Under the pieces are notes generated by a model. It searched no databases. It saw only the letters and a list, made by a program, of their open reading frames with translations, and was not told the origin of the DNA. Made by a program: the position numbers and the translations under genes. Positions 19,218 through 27,631 of a DNA stretch of 64,000 bases are shown here, one piece after another. Numbering within the stretch: the first letter of the stretch is position 1; each line of letters begins with the position of its first letter. Origin of the DNA: Bordetella hinzii LMG 13501 (lineage in GTDB: Bacteria > Pseudomonadota > Gammaproteobacteria > Burkholderiales > Burkholderiaceae_B); the NCBI RefSeq assembly GCF_001548475.1, contig NZ_LRUJ01000002.1, positions 124,001 to 188,000 on the forward strand, in the 5' to 3' direction.

Positions 19218-20213
19218 ATGCTGCGCCGTAAATCCCTGTTCATCAATCGCCGCCGCGCCCTGGCGGCCCTGATCGCCTCGGCGGGCCTGTTCGCCAGCCT
19301 GCCGGCTACGGCCGCGGCCTGGCCGGACAAGCCCGTGCGCCTGGTCGTGCCATTCCCGCCGGGGGGCAGCACCGATGCGGTGGGCCGGCTGCTGGCCGCC
19401 GAACTCGGCAAGGAGCTGGGGCAGACCGTCATTGTGGAGAACAAGGGCGGCGCCAATGGCAATATCGGCTCCGACGTCGTGGCCAAGGCCGCGCCCGATG
19501 GCTACACGCTGCTGCTGTCAGGCGTGGGCTCCAATGCCATCAACTATGCGCTCTACCAGTCCATGCCGTACAGGGACAAGGATTTCGCGCACATTTCGCT
19601 GCTGGCCACGGGCCCCAATGTGCTGGTCGCCAACCCGGAGTTTCCGGGCCGCACGTTTGCCGAATTCATCAAGCTGGCCAAGACCAGCCCCGGCAAGTAC
19701 ACGCACGCCAGCTCGGGGAACGGCTCATCCGGCCATCTGGCCATGGAAATGCTCAAGCAGGCCGCCGACATAAACCTGGTCCACGTGCCATACAAGGGAG
19801 GCGCCGCGGCCATCACGGATACCATAGGGGGCCGGGTGTCCGTACTCTTCCTGAACCAGGACAACGTCTTGCCGCAGGTGCAGGCGGGTAAGCTGCGGGC
19901 GCTGGCCGTCGCCAGCGCCAAGCGCAATCCGGCCTATCCCGATATCCCCACCATCGCCGAGTCCGGTTATCCTGGCTTCGCCGCCGAATCCTGGTTCGGC
20001 CTGTCGGCCCCCGCCGGCACGCCGCCCGCGGTGATCGAGCGCTTGCATGGCGCCACGGTCAAGGCCATGTCCGAGCCCGCCTTGCGCGACAAGCTGGAAA
20101 AAGTGGGCTTTGTCGTGGTCGGCAATGACCCCAAGGCCTTTTCGGCCTTTGTCAGCGCAGAAATCGAGAAATGGGGCAAGGCCGCCAAGGCCTCGGGCGC
20201 CCGCATGGATTGA
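19218..20213 (+). CDS. Bug/TctC-family periplasmic substrate-binding protein
   Basis: 331 aa. Signal peptide about 1-34 with several Arg residues before the hydrophobic core and an ATAAA-type cleavage region. The mature part begins [19 protein letters not shown] and contains [14 protein letters not shown], both TctC hallmarks. I start at ATG 19218 because CGAGGAGA lies 8 bases upstream. This is the second Bug gene of the cluster, placed between dehydratase and aldolase. It and the first one probably bind related carboxylates. No membrane permease is encoded in the cluster, so the transport partner must lie elsewhere. Confidence 0.9.
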   Translation: MLRRKSLFINRRRALAALIASAGLFASLPATAAAWPDKPVRLVVPFPPGGSTDAVGRLLAAELGKELGQTVIVENKGGANGNIGSDVVAKAAPDGYTLLLSGVGSNAINYALYQSMPYRDKDFAHISLLATGPNVLVANPEFPGRTFAEFIKLAKTSPGKYTHASSGNGSSGHLAMEMLKQAADINLVHVPYKGGAAAITDTIGGRVSVLFLNQDNVLPQVQAGKLRALAVASAKRNPAYPDIPTIAESGYPGFAAESWFGLSAPAGTPPAVIERLHGATVKAMSEPALRDKLEKVGFVVVGNDPKAFSAFVSAEIEKWGKAAKASGARMD

Positions 20214-20259
20214 GTACCGGCCGACCGGCCAGATGTCTTTTTTGCCTAGTGGATACTCC

Positions 20260-21027
20260 ATGACTTCACCATTGCCCAACCGCTTCCGCCAGCGGATATT
20301 GGCGCGCGAGCGCCTCATCGGCTTCTGGCTTTCCATGCCCAGCCATCTCACCGCGGAGCTGGCCGGCCTGGCGGACTTCGACTGGCTGCTGCTCGATGGC
20401 GAGCACGCGCCCAATGAAATACCGGGCTTCGTCCAGCAGCTGCAGTCCTTGCTGGCCAGCCAGAGCGCGCCGGTGGGCCGGCCTTCCTGGAATGATCCGG
20501 TCGAGATCAAGCGCATGCTGGATATCGGCTTCTACAACCTGCTCATTCCCTTCATCGAATCGGAAGAGCAGGCGCGGCAGGCCGTGGCGGCCACGCGCTA
20601 TCCGCCGCAAGGGATGCGCGGCGTGGCGGGCCTGCATCGCAGCAACCGCTACGGCACCGTGCCAGACTATCTGCACACCATCAATGACAATATCTGCGTG
20701 TTATTGCAGATCGAAAGCCGGCCCGGCATCGAGGCCGTGGACGATATCGCGGCCGTCGAAGGGGTGGATGGTGTCTTTATCGGCCCGTCTGATCTGGCGG
20801 CGGCCCTGGGCCATCTGGGCAACCCCGGCCATCCCGAAGTGCAGGAGGCCATCCGCTACCTCTATCAGCGTGTCAACGCGGCCGGCAAGGCGGTGGGCAT
20901 ACTGGCGCCGGTGGCCGCCGACGCGCGCCGCTATCTGGATATGGGCATGCACTTCGTGGCGGTGGGCACGGATATCGGGGTCTTCAAGCAGGCCGTCTTC
21001 GGTCTGCGCGAGGCGTTTCCGACTTGA
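20260..21027 (+). CDS. HpcH/HpaI-family class II aldolase
   Basis: 255 aa. Divalent-metal aldolase that cleaves 2-oxo-3-deoxy acids to pyruvate plus an aldehyde. By alignment to HpaI the active site is complete: H49 (DGEHAP), R74 (VGRPSW), metal ligand E152 (QIESRPG) and D178 (GPSDLAAALG). Closest functional types are 2-keto-3-deoxy-L-rhamnonate and 5-keto-4-deoxy-glucarate aldolases. It is the last gene of the plus-strand cluster and would finish the pathway begun by the IlvD/Edd dehydratase. A strong bidirectional terminator begins 30 bases past the stop. No obvious Shine-Dalgarno precedes ATG 20260, but family length fits. Confidence 0.88.
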   Translation: MTSPLPNRFRQRILARERLIGFWLSMPSHLTAELAGLADFDWLLLDGEHAPNEIPGFVQQLQSLLASQSAPVGRPSWNDPVEIKRMLDIGFYNLLIPFIESEEQARQAVAATRYPPQGMRGVAGLHRSNRYGTVPDYLHTINDNICVLLQIESRPGIEAVDDIAAVEGVDGVFIGPSDLAAALGHLGNPGHPEVQEAIRYLYQRVNAAGKAVGILAPVAADARRYLDMGMHFVAVGTDIGVFKQAVFGLREAFPT

Positions 21028-21056
21028 GCGCCCAGGCGGCGGGGAGCCGCCCATGC

Positions 21057-21087
21057 AAAAAGGATGCCCGTGGGCATCCTTTTTTTT
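21057..21087. terminator. Bidirectional terminator between the aldolase gene and rpsT
   Basis: AAAAAGGATGCC (21057-21068) pairs with GGCATCCTTTTT (21073-21084) around CGTG, with T tracts on both strands. Confidence 0.88.
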
Positions 21088-21150
21088 GCCGCATTCATAT
21101 GCTGCCCGTGCGCCCCGGTCGCGGACCAGGGCCAAGGGCGGCATAGCTGC

Positions 21151-21414
21151 TTAGGCGAGCGCCTTGACGGCGGCGGCCAGGCGGCTCTTGTGGCGAGCGG
21201 CCTTGTTCTTGTGGATGATGTTCTTGTCAGCCACGCGGTCGATAACGCTGCTGGCTTTGCGCAGCGTCTCGCCAGCCACAGCCTTGTCGCCGGTAGCGAT
21301 GGCTTGGCGAACGCGCTTGATCGCGGTACGCAGCATCGAGCGCAGGCTGGAGTTGTGCTTGTTACGCTCAACCGATTGGCGAGCGCGCTTGCGGGCTTGG
21401 GCGGTATTGGCCAT
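21151..21414 (-). CDS. rpsT: 30S ribosomal protein S20
   Basis: 87 aa, normal length for S20, a helical protein that binds 16S rRNA in the small subunit. The sequence begins [13 protein letters not shown] and is rich in Lys, Arg and Ala, with the conserved [15 protein letters not shown] stretch near the C-terminus. A clear sigma-70 promoter is 37-64 bp upstream (21451-21478). It is transcribed alone and ends at the shared bidirectional terminator. Confidence 0.98.
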   Translation of the reverse strand: MANTAQARKRARQSVERNKHNSSLRSMLRTAIKRVRQAIATGDKAVAGETLRKASSVIDRVADKNIIHKNKAARHKSRLAAAVKALA

Positions 21415-21450
21415 GTTGCTTAGAGTTTAGTGAATTCGGCAAAGTCGGAT

Positions 21451-21478
21451 ATTGTATCAAGCTTGCCGGAGAATGCAA
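21451..21478 (-). promoter_or_regulatory. rpsT promoter
   Basis: On the minus strand TTGCAT (21478-21473) and TACAAT (21456-21451) are 16 bp apart, giving a leader of about 30 bases before rpsT. Confidence 0.6.
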
Positions 21479-21609
21479 GTCCCTTGAGACAAAGCTTTTT
21501 TTGGCCGGGCAGCGCCGTGTGTTTGTGGCCTGCCGGCGACGTCTTGCAGGCGCTAGTGTACCGCGAGCCGGCCAGGGCGGCGAGGGCGCGGGGATTTAGC
21601 GGGGGCGGA

Positions 21610-22641
21610 TCAGGATGCCGCCACGTTGATGGAGACGAACCAGGGGGTCAGGCGCTGGATGGCGATGGGCATGCGCTCGCCCAAGGCCTGCAGCGCGGCC
21701 TCGGAATCGTCCAGGGGGTACATGCCGGTGACCGGCAGGCCGCCCGCGGCCATGGACACGCGCAGCGTCCCGTGGCGATAGGGGCGCAGGGCCGCGACGA
21801 TTTCGGCCAAGGGACGCCCGTTGGCGTTGATCCAGCCGCCTTCCCAGGCGGCCTCCGTGGCCAGCTCGCTGCGGGCGGCGTCCAGGCGCGCGGCATCGAA
21901 GCGGGCCCCCGTGCCTTGCGGGATGCTGCCGCGCGTGCCGCCCACGGTTTCGACGTCCAGATCGCCTTCGTGGGCGACGACCAGGGTGCGGCGCGCCTGC
22001 TGGCGCACCATGTAGCGCTTGCCCGAAGAGCGCACCACGCCTTCGGCGGTCTGCACCAGGAAAGGCCGGTTGGGGTCTTCGGGCGCCGTCACGGCCACCG
22101 CGCCCTCGAGCAGCATCAGGCGGCGGTAGGTGGCCGTGAACTCCAGGTTGACGCGGCTGCGGGCGTCGAGCAGCAGTTCGGTGCCATCGGTGAGCTGGTA
22201 GCGGCGGCGTTCGCCGGTGGCGGTGGCGGCATCCGCCGCCACGCTGGACAAGGGATAGAAATCGCGCACGGCGACGAGCGCGCCGGCGCCGGCCGCGGCC
22301 GTCACGGCCAGCGCGCCCGCCAGGAAACGCCGGCGCGACGGCGCGGGCGCTTCTTCGGGCGGCGGCATGGGCTGGGCGGATGCGGGCGGACGGGGCTGTG
22401 CCGCCGCGGCATGGCCCTGGTAGCCCAGGGGATAGGCATCCCCCAGCCGTCCGGCCATGGAATTGCCCAGGGTCTGGGAAACCTGCTGCCAGGCGCTCTC
22501 GTGCATGGGGCTGGCTTCACGCCATGCCATGAAATTCGCGTAATCGCGCCGGGTTGCTCGGCCGGAACGCAGCAGGAGCAACCAATCAATTACCTGGTCC
22601 GAGAGCGGCGGTATGTCGGTGGATATCACTTCTTTTTCCAC
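21610..22641 (-). CDS. FecR-like protein (anti-sigma factor type), no sigma-factor partner nearby
   Basis: 343 aa. The N-terminal DUF4880-type helical segment (about 10-60, with VIDWLLLLRSGRATRRDYANFMAW) is the part that binds ECF sigma factors in FecR proteins. A Pro-rich linker leads to SRRRFLAG and a hydrophobic stretch (about 102-125), then a periplasmic FecR domain (about 140-235) and a C-terminal domain like the FecR STN-contact region. FecR passes a signal from a TonB receptor to a FecI sigma factor. No FecI-like or receptor gene is visible on either side, which is unusual. The start is GTG 22641; a second GTG four codons later is possible. The arginines ahead of the helix resemble a Tat motif. 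Confidence 0.75.
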   Translation of the reverse strand: MEKEVISTDIPPLSDQVIDWLLLLRSGRATRRDYANFMAWREASPMHESAWQQVSQTLGNSMAGRLGDAYPLGYQGHAAAAQPRPPASAQPMPPPEEAPAPSRRRFLAGALAVTAAAGAGALVAVRDFYPLSSVAADAATATGERRRYQLTDGTELLLDARSRVNLEFTATYRRLMLLEGAVAVTAPEDPNRPFLVQTAEGVVRSSGKRYMVRQQARRTLVVAHEGDLDVETVGGTRGSIPQGTGARFDAARLDAARSELATEAAWEGGWINANGRPLAEIVAALRPYRHGTLRVSMAAGGLPVTGMYPLDDSEAALQALGERMPIAIQRLTPWFVSINVAAS

Positions 22642-22740
22642 GCTGGACCCCGCGGGGGCCTCAGTAATGCGGTTAATAAATCATAGTCTTTTTTACCAAA
22701 CCTTACTCTAGCGTAGCAGGCTCTTTGCATTCCACCAATC

Positions 22741-22770
22741 GAAAAGACCACTTTTTTGAGTGGTCTTTTC
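22741..22770 (-). terminator. Terminator of the cytochrome c/dehydrogenase operon
   Basis: GAAAAGACCACT (22741-22752) pairs perfectly with AGTGGTCTTTTC (22759-22770). It lies 45 bases beyond the cytochrome c stop codon, in the direction of transcription, and before the FecR-like gene. Confidence 0.7.
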
Positions 22771-22814
22771 GTTTTGTTGCAATATAGCGAAATATAGTAT
22801 CCGTATTTCAGGCT

Positions 22815-23192
22815 TTACTTCAAGGTTTCGAGGTATTTGACCAGGGCAGCACGTTTTTCCGCGTCCGCCATGCCCGAGTAGGGCATGCGCGTGCCCGGCA
22901 CCAGGGCCTGCGGATTCTCCAGGTATTTGTCCAAGGTGGCCGCATCCCAGGTCAATCCGCTGCGCTTCATGGGGCCCGAGAAGCGAAAGCCCGGCACCTC
23001 GCCCGCCTTGGTGCCGAACACGCCGGCCAGGCTGGGACCGACCCCGTTTTCGCCGGCCTTGACGCTGTGACAGGCGATGCACTCCTGATAGGCCTGCTTT
23101 CCAAGGTCCAGGACTTTGTCCTGGGCCCAGGCGCCCGGGCTACAGGACAGGGCAAGGGCGAGGGCGGCCAGGCTTGTCGATGTCTTCATCAT
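22815..23192 (-). CDS. Periplasmic class I cytochrome c (monohaem)
   Basis: 125 aa. Signal peptide about 1-23 with AWA cleavage, then one haem-binding motif CIACH (C38, C41, H42) and a likely Met ligand M103 in TRMPYSGM. The fold is that of small soluble cytochromes c of the c550/c552 type. ATG 23192 fits the AAGGAG Shine-Dalgarno six bases upstream. It is 15 bp behind the GMC dehydrogenase gene, so it should accept electrons from that enzyme and pass them to the respiratory chain. Related FAD dehydrogenases usually have a three-haem cytochrome subunit; here only one haem is present. Confidence 0.9.
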   Translation of the reverse strand: MMKTSTSLAALALALSCSPGAWAQDKVLDLGKQAYQECIACHSVKAGENGVGPSLAGVFGTKAGEVPGFRFSGPMKRSGLTWDAATLDKYLENPQALVPGTRMPYSGMADAEKRAALVKYLETLK

Positions 23193-23207
23193 TGCCAACT
23201 CCTTGGA

Positions 23208-24989
23208 TCAGGCGTGCAGCAGCGCGCCGGGTTGCTTGAGGTATTTGCCCTTGATCGCGTCGGCTGTGTGATAGGCCAGCGCGCCCACCGGGCCGGTGGG
23301 GTTATAGGCCGCGTTGTGGCCGAACAGCGACGCGCCGCAGATGAAGAGGTTGTGCGCGTTCCAGCATTGCCCGTACTTGTTGGTCACGCTCAGCGACGGG
23401 TCGGTGCCCATGATGGTGCCGCCCGTGTTGTGCGTGCTCTGGTAGGGCACGACCGACCATGACATGCGCGCCTTGGCTTCGTTCAAATGCGTGGGGTTCA
23501 TCGAGCGCGAAATCTCGTTGATGATCTTGGCCGCATGCGCCGAGATGCGCTGTTCGTTCTCCTTGTAGTCGAAGGTCATGCGCATCAGCGGCTGGCCGAT
23601 GGCATTGCGATAGGTGGGATCCAGGTCGAGGAAGTTGTAGCGGTTGGCCATCACGCTGCCCGAGGACCCGATGCTCATGGCGCGCAGATACCATTTCTGC
23701 ACCGCTTCCTTCCAGGCCTTGCCCCAGCGCGGCGTGCCGGCGGGCACGGGGTGGTATTCGATGGGCCGCCCATGGTACATGCCGCCGCTGATGGTGTAGC
23801 CGCCCACGAAACGCGCATCGGGCTGCGAGCGGTCGAAGTCCCAGTTGGCGTGGAAGTCGTCGATCACGGTGGACAGGCCGCCGGTGGACATGAAGGGATT
23901 GAAAATATGCCCTTCCTCGAAGAACAGGGTCGCGCCGGCGCCGGTCTGGTAGCAGTAGTTGCGGCCCACCACGCCCTTGCCCGTGGCCGGATCGTAGGGC
24001 TTGCCGATGCCCGAGAGCAGCATCAGGTGCACATTGTTCAGCGCATAGGCGGCCAGGACCACCAGCTTGGCGGGCTGGAACAGCTGCTCGCCGGTGCTGA
24101 TGTTGGTGTACTCCACACCCGTTGCCATCTTCTTCTGCTTGTCCATGACGATCTTGGTGACCCAGGCGTGGGTGCGCAGCTCGAAGGTGGGCTGTTTCTT
24201 GGCCAGCGGGATGACGGTGATCAGCGGGCTGCCCTTGGCGTTGGATTCGCAGCCGAAGCGCTCACAGAAGCCGCAGTACTGGCATTGGCCGAACACCGAG
24301 CCGTCCGGATTGGTGTAGGGCTTGGAGGCGTTGGAGGTGGGCATGGGGAAGGGGTGGTAGCCCGCTTTCTTGGCCGCCGCATCGAATAGATCACAGGCAT
24401 GGCTGCGCTCCAGCGCGGGCAGGGGGTAGTCGCGCTTGCGTTCGGCCTCGAAGGGATTGCCGCCCTCCATCTTCTTGCCGCCCACGTTGCCGGCCGTGCC
24501 CGATATGCCCGCCACATATTCGAAGCGGTCGTAGAAGGGTTCCAGCTCGGCATAGGTGATGCCCCAATCCTGGACGGTCATGTCGGCGGGGATGAATTTC
24601 TTGCCGTATTTCTGTTCATACAGCGAGCGGACCTTGAACTCATGGTCGGTCCAGCGCCAGGTGTGGCCGTTCCAGTGCGAACCGGCCCCGCCCAGGCCGT
24701 CGCCCGGCAGAAAGGAGCCCAGGCGGCGCATGGGCAGCGCGGTTTCCTTGATGTTGTTGCGCACCGTGAGGGTGTCGCGCCGGGTGTCTATCATGAGGCC
24801 GTGGCGCGTGCTGAAGTTGAGTTCGTCGCGGATATGGGGCACCGAAAAGTCCTCGGCGGGGGCGCGATGCTCGCCGCGCTCGAGCGCCACGACCTTCAGG
24901 CCGGTCTCGGCGAGCTCCTTGGACAGAATGCCGCCGGTCCAGCCCATGCCGATGACCACGACGTCGACTTCGGGGAGTTTCTTGGCCAT
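23208..24989 (-). CDS. GMC-family oxidoreductase, FAD and Fe-S containing dehydrogenase subunit
   Basis: 593 aa. Catalytic subunit resembling the gluconate 2-dehydrogenase/FAD-glucose dehydrogenase alpha subunit. FAD motif VVIGMGWTGG is at 11-20. A cysteine cluster C236, C239, C242, C247 (CQYCGFCERFGC) suits the [3Fe-4S] centre known in FAD-GDH. The C-terminal GMC segments HNTGGTIMGTD and NPTGPVGALAYHTADAI are present. There is no signal peptide of its own, so export with a Tat partner is expected, and the preceding gene encodes just that. The gene lies between the Tat gamma subunit and the cytochrome c. The substrate is probably a sugar, polyol or sugar acid. Confidence 0.88.
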   Translation of the reverse strand: MAKKLPEVDVVVIGMGWTGGILSKELAETGLKVVALERGEHRAPAEDFSVPHIRDELNFSTRHGLMIDTRRDTLTVRNNIKETALPMRRLGSFLPGDGLGGAGSHWNGHTWRWTDHEFKVRSLYEQKYGKKFIPADMTVQDWGITYAELEPFYDRFEYVAGISGTAGNVGGKKMEGGNPFEAERKRDYPLPALERSHACDLFDAAAKKAGYHPFPMPTSNASKPYTNPDGSVFGQCQYCGFCERFGCESNAKGSPLITVIPLAKKQPTFELRTHAWVTKIVMDKQKKMATGVEYTNISTGEQLFQPAKLVVLAAYALNNVHLMLLSGIGKPYDPATGKGVVGRNYCYQTGAGATLFFEEGHIFNPFMSTGGLSTVIDDFHANWDFDRSQPDARFVGGYTISGGMYHGRPIEYHPVPAGTPRWGKAWKEAVQKWYLRAMSIGSSGSVMANRYNFLDLDPTYRNAIGQPLMRMTFDYKENEQRISAHAAKIINEISRSMNPTHLNEAKARMSWSVVPYQSTHNTGGTIMGTDPSLSVTNKYGQCWNAHNLFICGASLFGHNAAYNPTGPVGALAYHTADAIKGKYLKQPGALLHA

Positions 24990-24998
24990 GTCGTGCTC

Positions 24999-25730
24999 CT
25001 ACGCCAGGTCGGCGATGCTCAGCGGCTTGTTCGGGAAGGGCTTGTTCTTGAAGTCCACGATGTTGCGCGCGTGCGTGGCGACCACGCCGGGAAAGCCCAT
25101 GTCTTTCCACACCGCCTTATCGTGATTGCCCCCGTAGATCGGGTCGGCGAACATGCCTTCCATGACGAGCTGGTAGAGCATGGCGAAGAAGACCTTGGAA
25201 GGCGGCCCTTCATCGAAGGCGATGTTGCCGGCCTCCAGCCCCTTGAGCACCTCCTCGCGCTGGGCCTCGCTGGCCATGTCGAAGGATTTGCCTTCGTACT
25301 TCTTGCTACAGTAGGCATTGGTCTGCAGGATGCCCGCGCGCATGAGCTCGGCTGGCGAGAGCGCCAGCTGGTAGCCTTGGTTGGGCGTGCCCAGCTGCCA
25401 GGGGCCTTGCTGGTAGAGACGGTCTCCCTTGCCCCAGTTGCCGGCCAGGGCGCGGTCGATATAGGTATGCAGGCCGAGGTCCATGCCGCTGCCGCCCAAG
25501 CCGCCTTCGGCCGGCACCATGTGCGTGACAAGCGCTTCGACAAAGGCGGCTTCCTCGGGCGTGAGAAAGACATAGCCGGCCGGTGTGTCGTCGGCGGCCG
25601 GCGCGGGTGCGGCGGGCGCCGCCGCCTGCTGCGCCAATCCCGCCAGCGGCAGGCCGGCGCCGGCCGCGGCCGTGCCTCCGATCACCGCGCCGCGCAGGAA
25701 AACGCGGCGGCCTTCCTTGAACTCTTCCAT
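24999..25730 (-). CDS. Gluconate 2-dehydrogenase gamma-subunit family protein (Tat hitch-hiker partner)
   Basis: 243 aa. Twin-arginine signal RRVFLRG at 8-14, followed by an Ala-rich hydrophobic stretch. The remaining 180 residues match the gluconate_2-dh3 family, which acts as chaperone and export escort of the FAD subunit. ATG 25730 has a strong GGAGGGG upstream; the frame stays open 40 codons further but those residues lack signal-peptide character. It is the first of three genes (gamma, GMC alpha, cytochrome c) separated by 9 and 15 bp. The 281 bp upstream hold no other gene. Confidence 0.88.
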   Translation of the reverse strand: MEEFKEGRRVFLRGAVIGGTAAAGAGLPLAGLAQQAAAPAAPAPAADDTPAGYVFLTPEEAAFVEALVTHMVPAEGGLGGSGMDLGLHTYIDRALAGNWGKGDRLYQQGPWQLGTPNQGYQLALSPAELMRAGILQTNAYCSKKYEGKSFDMASEAQREEVLKGLEAGNIAFDEGPPSKVFFAMLYQLVMEGMFADPIYGGNHDKAVWKDMGFPGVVATHARNIVDFKNKPFPNKPLSIADLA

Positions 25731-26011
25731 AAACCCCTCCGTGTAGTGCTTGCTGTTCCGGGTGGACAAGGCAGGGTCCGCCAGCGCCATGGCGAGGGCG
25801 AATGTCATCGGAAGGGGATAGATAACGTCGCGTTCAGAGCACCGACACAAGGCGTTGCGACGGCCGCGATGCTCTGCGGCAGGAGGCAGCGTAAGGTTCA
25901 GGACTCGGGCGTAGCAGACACGGCGCGGCTAAGGACCCCTGGATCACACTTGCACTGGCAGGACGCAACAAGCCTAGGCCTGTCAGCTTAATTTCCGCTG
26001 AACAAGCGGGG

Positions 26012-27571
26012 TCAGGAGGCAGCGCGGCGGTTGAAATCGCGCGGCCGCAAGCCCAGGGCGAACAGCACGCCGAAGTAGGCGAGGCCGCTGGCGGCAAGCA
26101 CGGCGGCCAGCCAGCCGGCGCGCAGCAGGGGATAGTGCTTGAGCGCGATCCAGTCGATGTGGCGGTCGGCCCATAGCAGCACGGCGGCCAGCGCCAATAG
26201 CGCCGGCACGATGCGCAGGACAAAGCGCAGCCACTGTCGCCCGGGCTGGTAGACGCCCCGGCGGCGCAGGCCGGTAAGCAGCATCAGGGCATTGAGGCAG
26301 GCGCCCAGGCCGATGGCCAGGGCCAGGCCGGCGTGCGCCATCATCGGCACGAAGACGGCGTTCATGAGCTGGGTCATGACCAGCACCAGAATCGCGATCT
26401 TCACGGGTGTGCGGATATCCTGTTTGGCATAGAAGCCAGGCGCGAGGATCTTGACCGACAGCAGGCCGATCAGGCCCACGGAATAGGCAATGACGGCCAG
26501 CCGGGTCTGCTGTACGTCGCCGGCCTGGAAGGCGCCATAGTGAAACAGCGTGGCGACCAGGCCGTCGGCCAGCAGCATCATGCCCAGCGCCGCGGGCAGG
26601 CCGAGCAGCAGCACCATGCGCAGCCCCCAGTCCAGCAAGGCGCTGTAGCCGGCCTGATCCTGGCGGGCGTGGGCGGCCGACAGGCTGGGCAGCAGCACCG
26701 TGCCCAGCGCCACGCCCAGCAGCGCAGTCGGGAACTCCATCAGGCGGTCGGCGAAGGACAGCCAGGTCACGCTGCCCGGCTTGAGCCAGGTGGCAATGTT
26801 GGTGTTGATGAGCAGCGAGATCTGCGCCACCGACACGCCCAGCGTGGCCGGGGCCATCTGCCTGAGGATGCGCTGCACGGTGGGATCGGCCCATGCCTGG
26901 CGCACCCGTGGCGTCAGGCGCGGCGTCAGGCCCAACCGGGCGAGGGCGGCCCACTGGATGACCAACTGCGCGACGCCGCCGGCCATCACGCCGATGGCCA
27001 GCGCGTAGATAGGCACCTCCATGCGCGGGGCCAGCCAGATGGCGGCGGCGATCATGGAAAGATTGAGCAGCACCGGCGTGAAGGCCGGGACGGCGAACTT
27101 GCGCCAGGTGTTGAGCACGCCGGAGGCGAAGGCCACCAGCGACATGCACAGGATGTAGGGGAACATCACCCGCGTCATCCAGACCGCCGCGCCGAATTCG
27201 GTGGCGCGCGCGCTGTCTCGCAGGCCGCTGGCCATGGCCGTCACGACCCAGGGCGCGGCCAGGATGCCCGCCACCGTGACGGCCATGAGGGCCAGGGTCA
27301 GGAGCAGGGCCACGCGGTCCAGCAGGACACGGACTTCCTGGTCGCCATGGCGCGTGCGCGCAGCGCCCAGGATGGGCACGAAGGCCTGCGCGAAAGCGCC
27401 TTCGGCGAACAGGCGCCGCAGCAGGTTGGGAATACGGAAAGCGACCCAGAAGGCATCGGTCAGGGCGCCGGCGCCGAATGCACGCGCGATCAGGATGTCG
27501 CGGACCAACCCCGTGATGCGCGAGAGCAGCGTGAAGCTGCTGACCGTTGCGGCCGAGCGGAACAATGCCAT
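26012..27571 (-). CDS. murJ: Lipid II flippase MurJ
   Basis: 519 aa. MOP-superfamily membrane protein with about fourteen hydrophobic segments that flips lipid II for peptidoglycan synthesis. The start MALFRSAATVSSFTLLSRITG and the DAFWVAFRIPNLLRRLFAEGAF segment are strongly conserved in MurJ/MviN. The gene is transcribed alone behind a terminator that closes the upstream SDR gene. Assignment is firm from length and N-terminal motifs. Confidence 0.95.
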   Translation of the reverse strand: MALFRSAATVSSFTLLSRITGLVRDILIARAFGAGALTDAFWVAFRIPNLLRRLFAEGAFAQAFVPILGAARTRHGDQEVRVLLDRVALLLTLALMAVTVAGILAAPWVVTAMASGLRDSARATEFGAAVWMTRVMFPYILCMSLVAFASGVLNTWRKFAVPAFTPVLLNLSMIAAAIWLAPRMEVPIYALAIGVMAGGVAQLVIQWAALARLGLTPRLTPRVRQAWADPTVQRILRQMAPATLGVSVAQISLLINTNIATWLKPGSVTWLSFADRLMEFPTALLGVALGTVLLPSLSAAHARQDQAGYSALLDWGLRMVLLLGLPAALGMMLLADGLVATLFHYGAFQAGDVQQTRLAVIAYSVGLIGLLSVKILAPGFYAKQDIRTPVKIAILVLVMTQLMNAVFVPMMAHAGLALAIGLGACLNALMLLTGLRRRGVYQPGRQWLRFVLRIVPALLALAAVLLWADRHIDWIALKHYPLLRAGWLAAVLAASGLAYFGVLFALGLRPRDFNRRAAS

Positions 27572-27586
27572 GGGAACGCTTGAGTG

Positions 27587-27615
27587 AAAAAGCGCGCCGG
27601 CCGTGGCCGGCGCGC
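27587..27615 (-). terminator. Terminator after the SDR gene
   Basis: On the minus strand a GC-rich hairpin (GCGCGCCGGC with GCCGGCGCGC, 27615-27592) is followed by TTTTT (27591-27587). It lies between the SDR stop and the murJ start. Confidence 0.78.
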
Positions 27616-27631
27616 GGGACTGCCGGGCAGT

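Noticed and set aside
25731-26011. Possible gene or promoter in the gap between murJ and the gamma subunit
   Set aside because: No coding frame with a plausible start was found and the hexamer pairs seen (for example TTGTGT with TTATCT) are too far apart to support.
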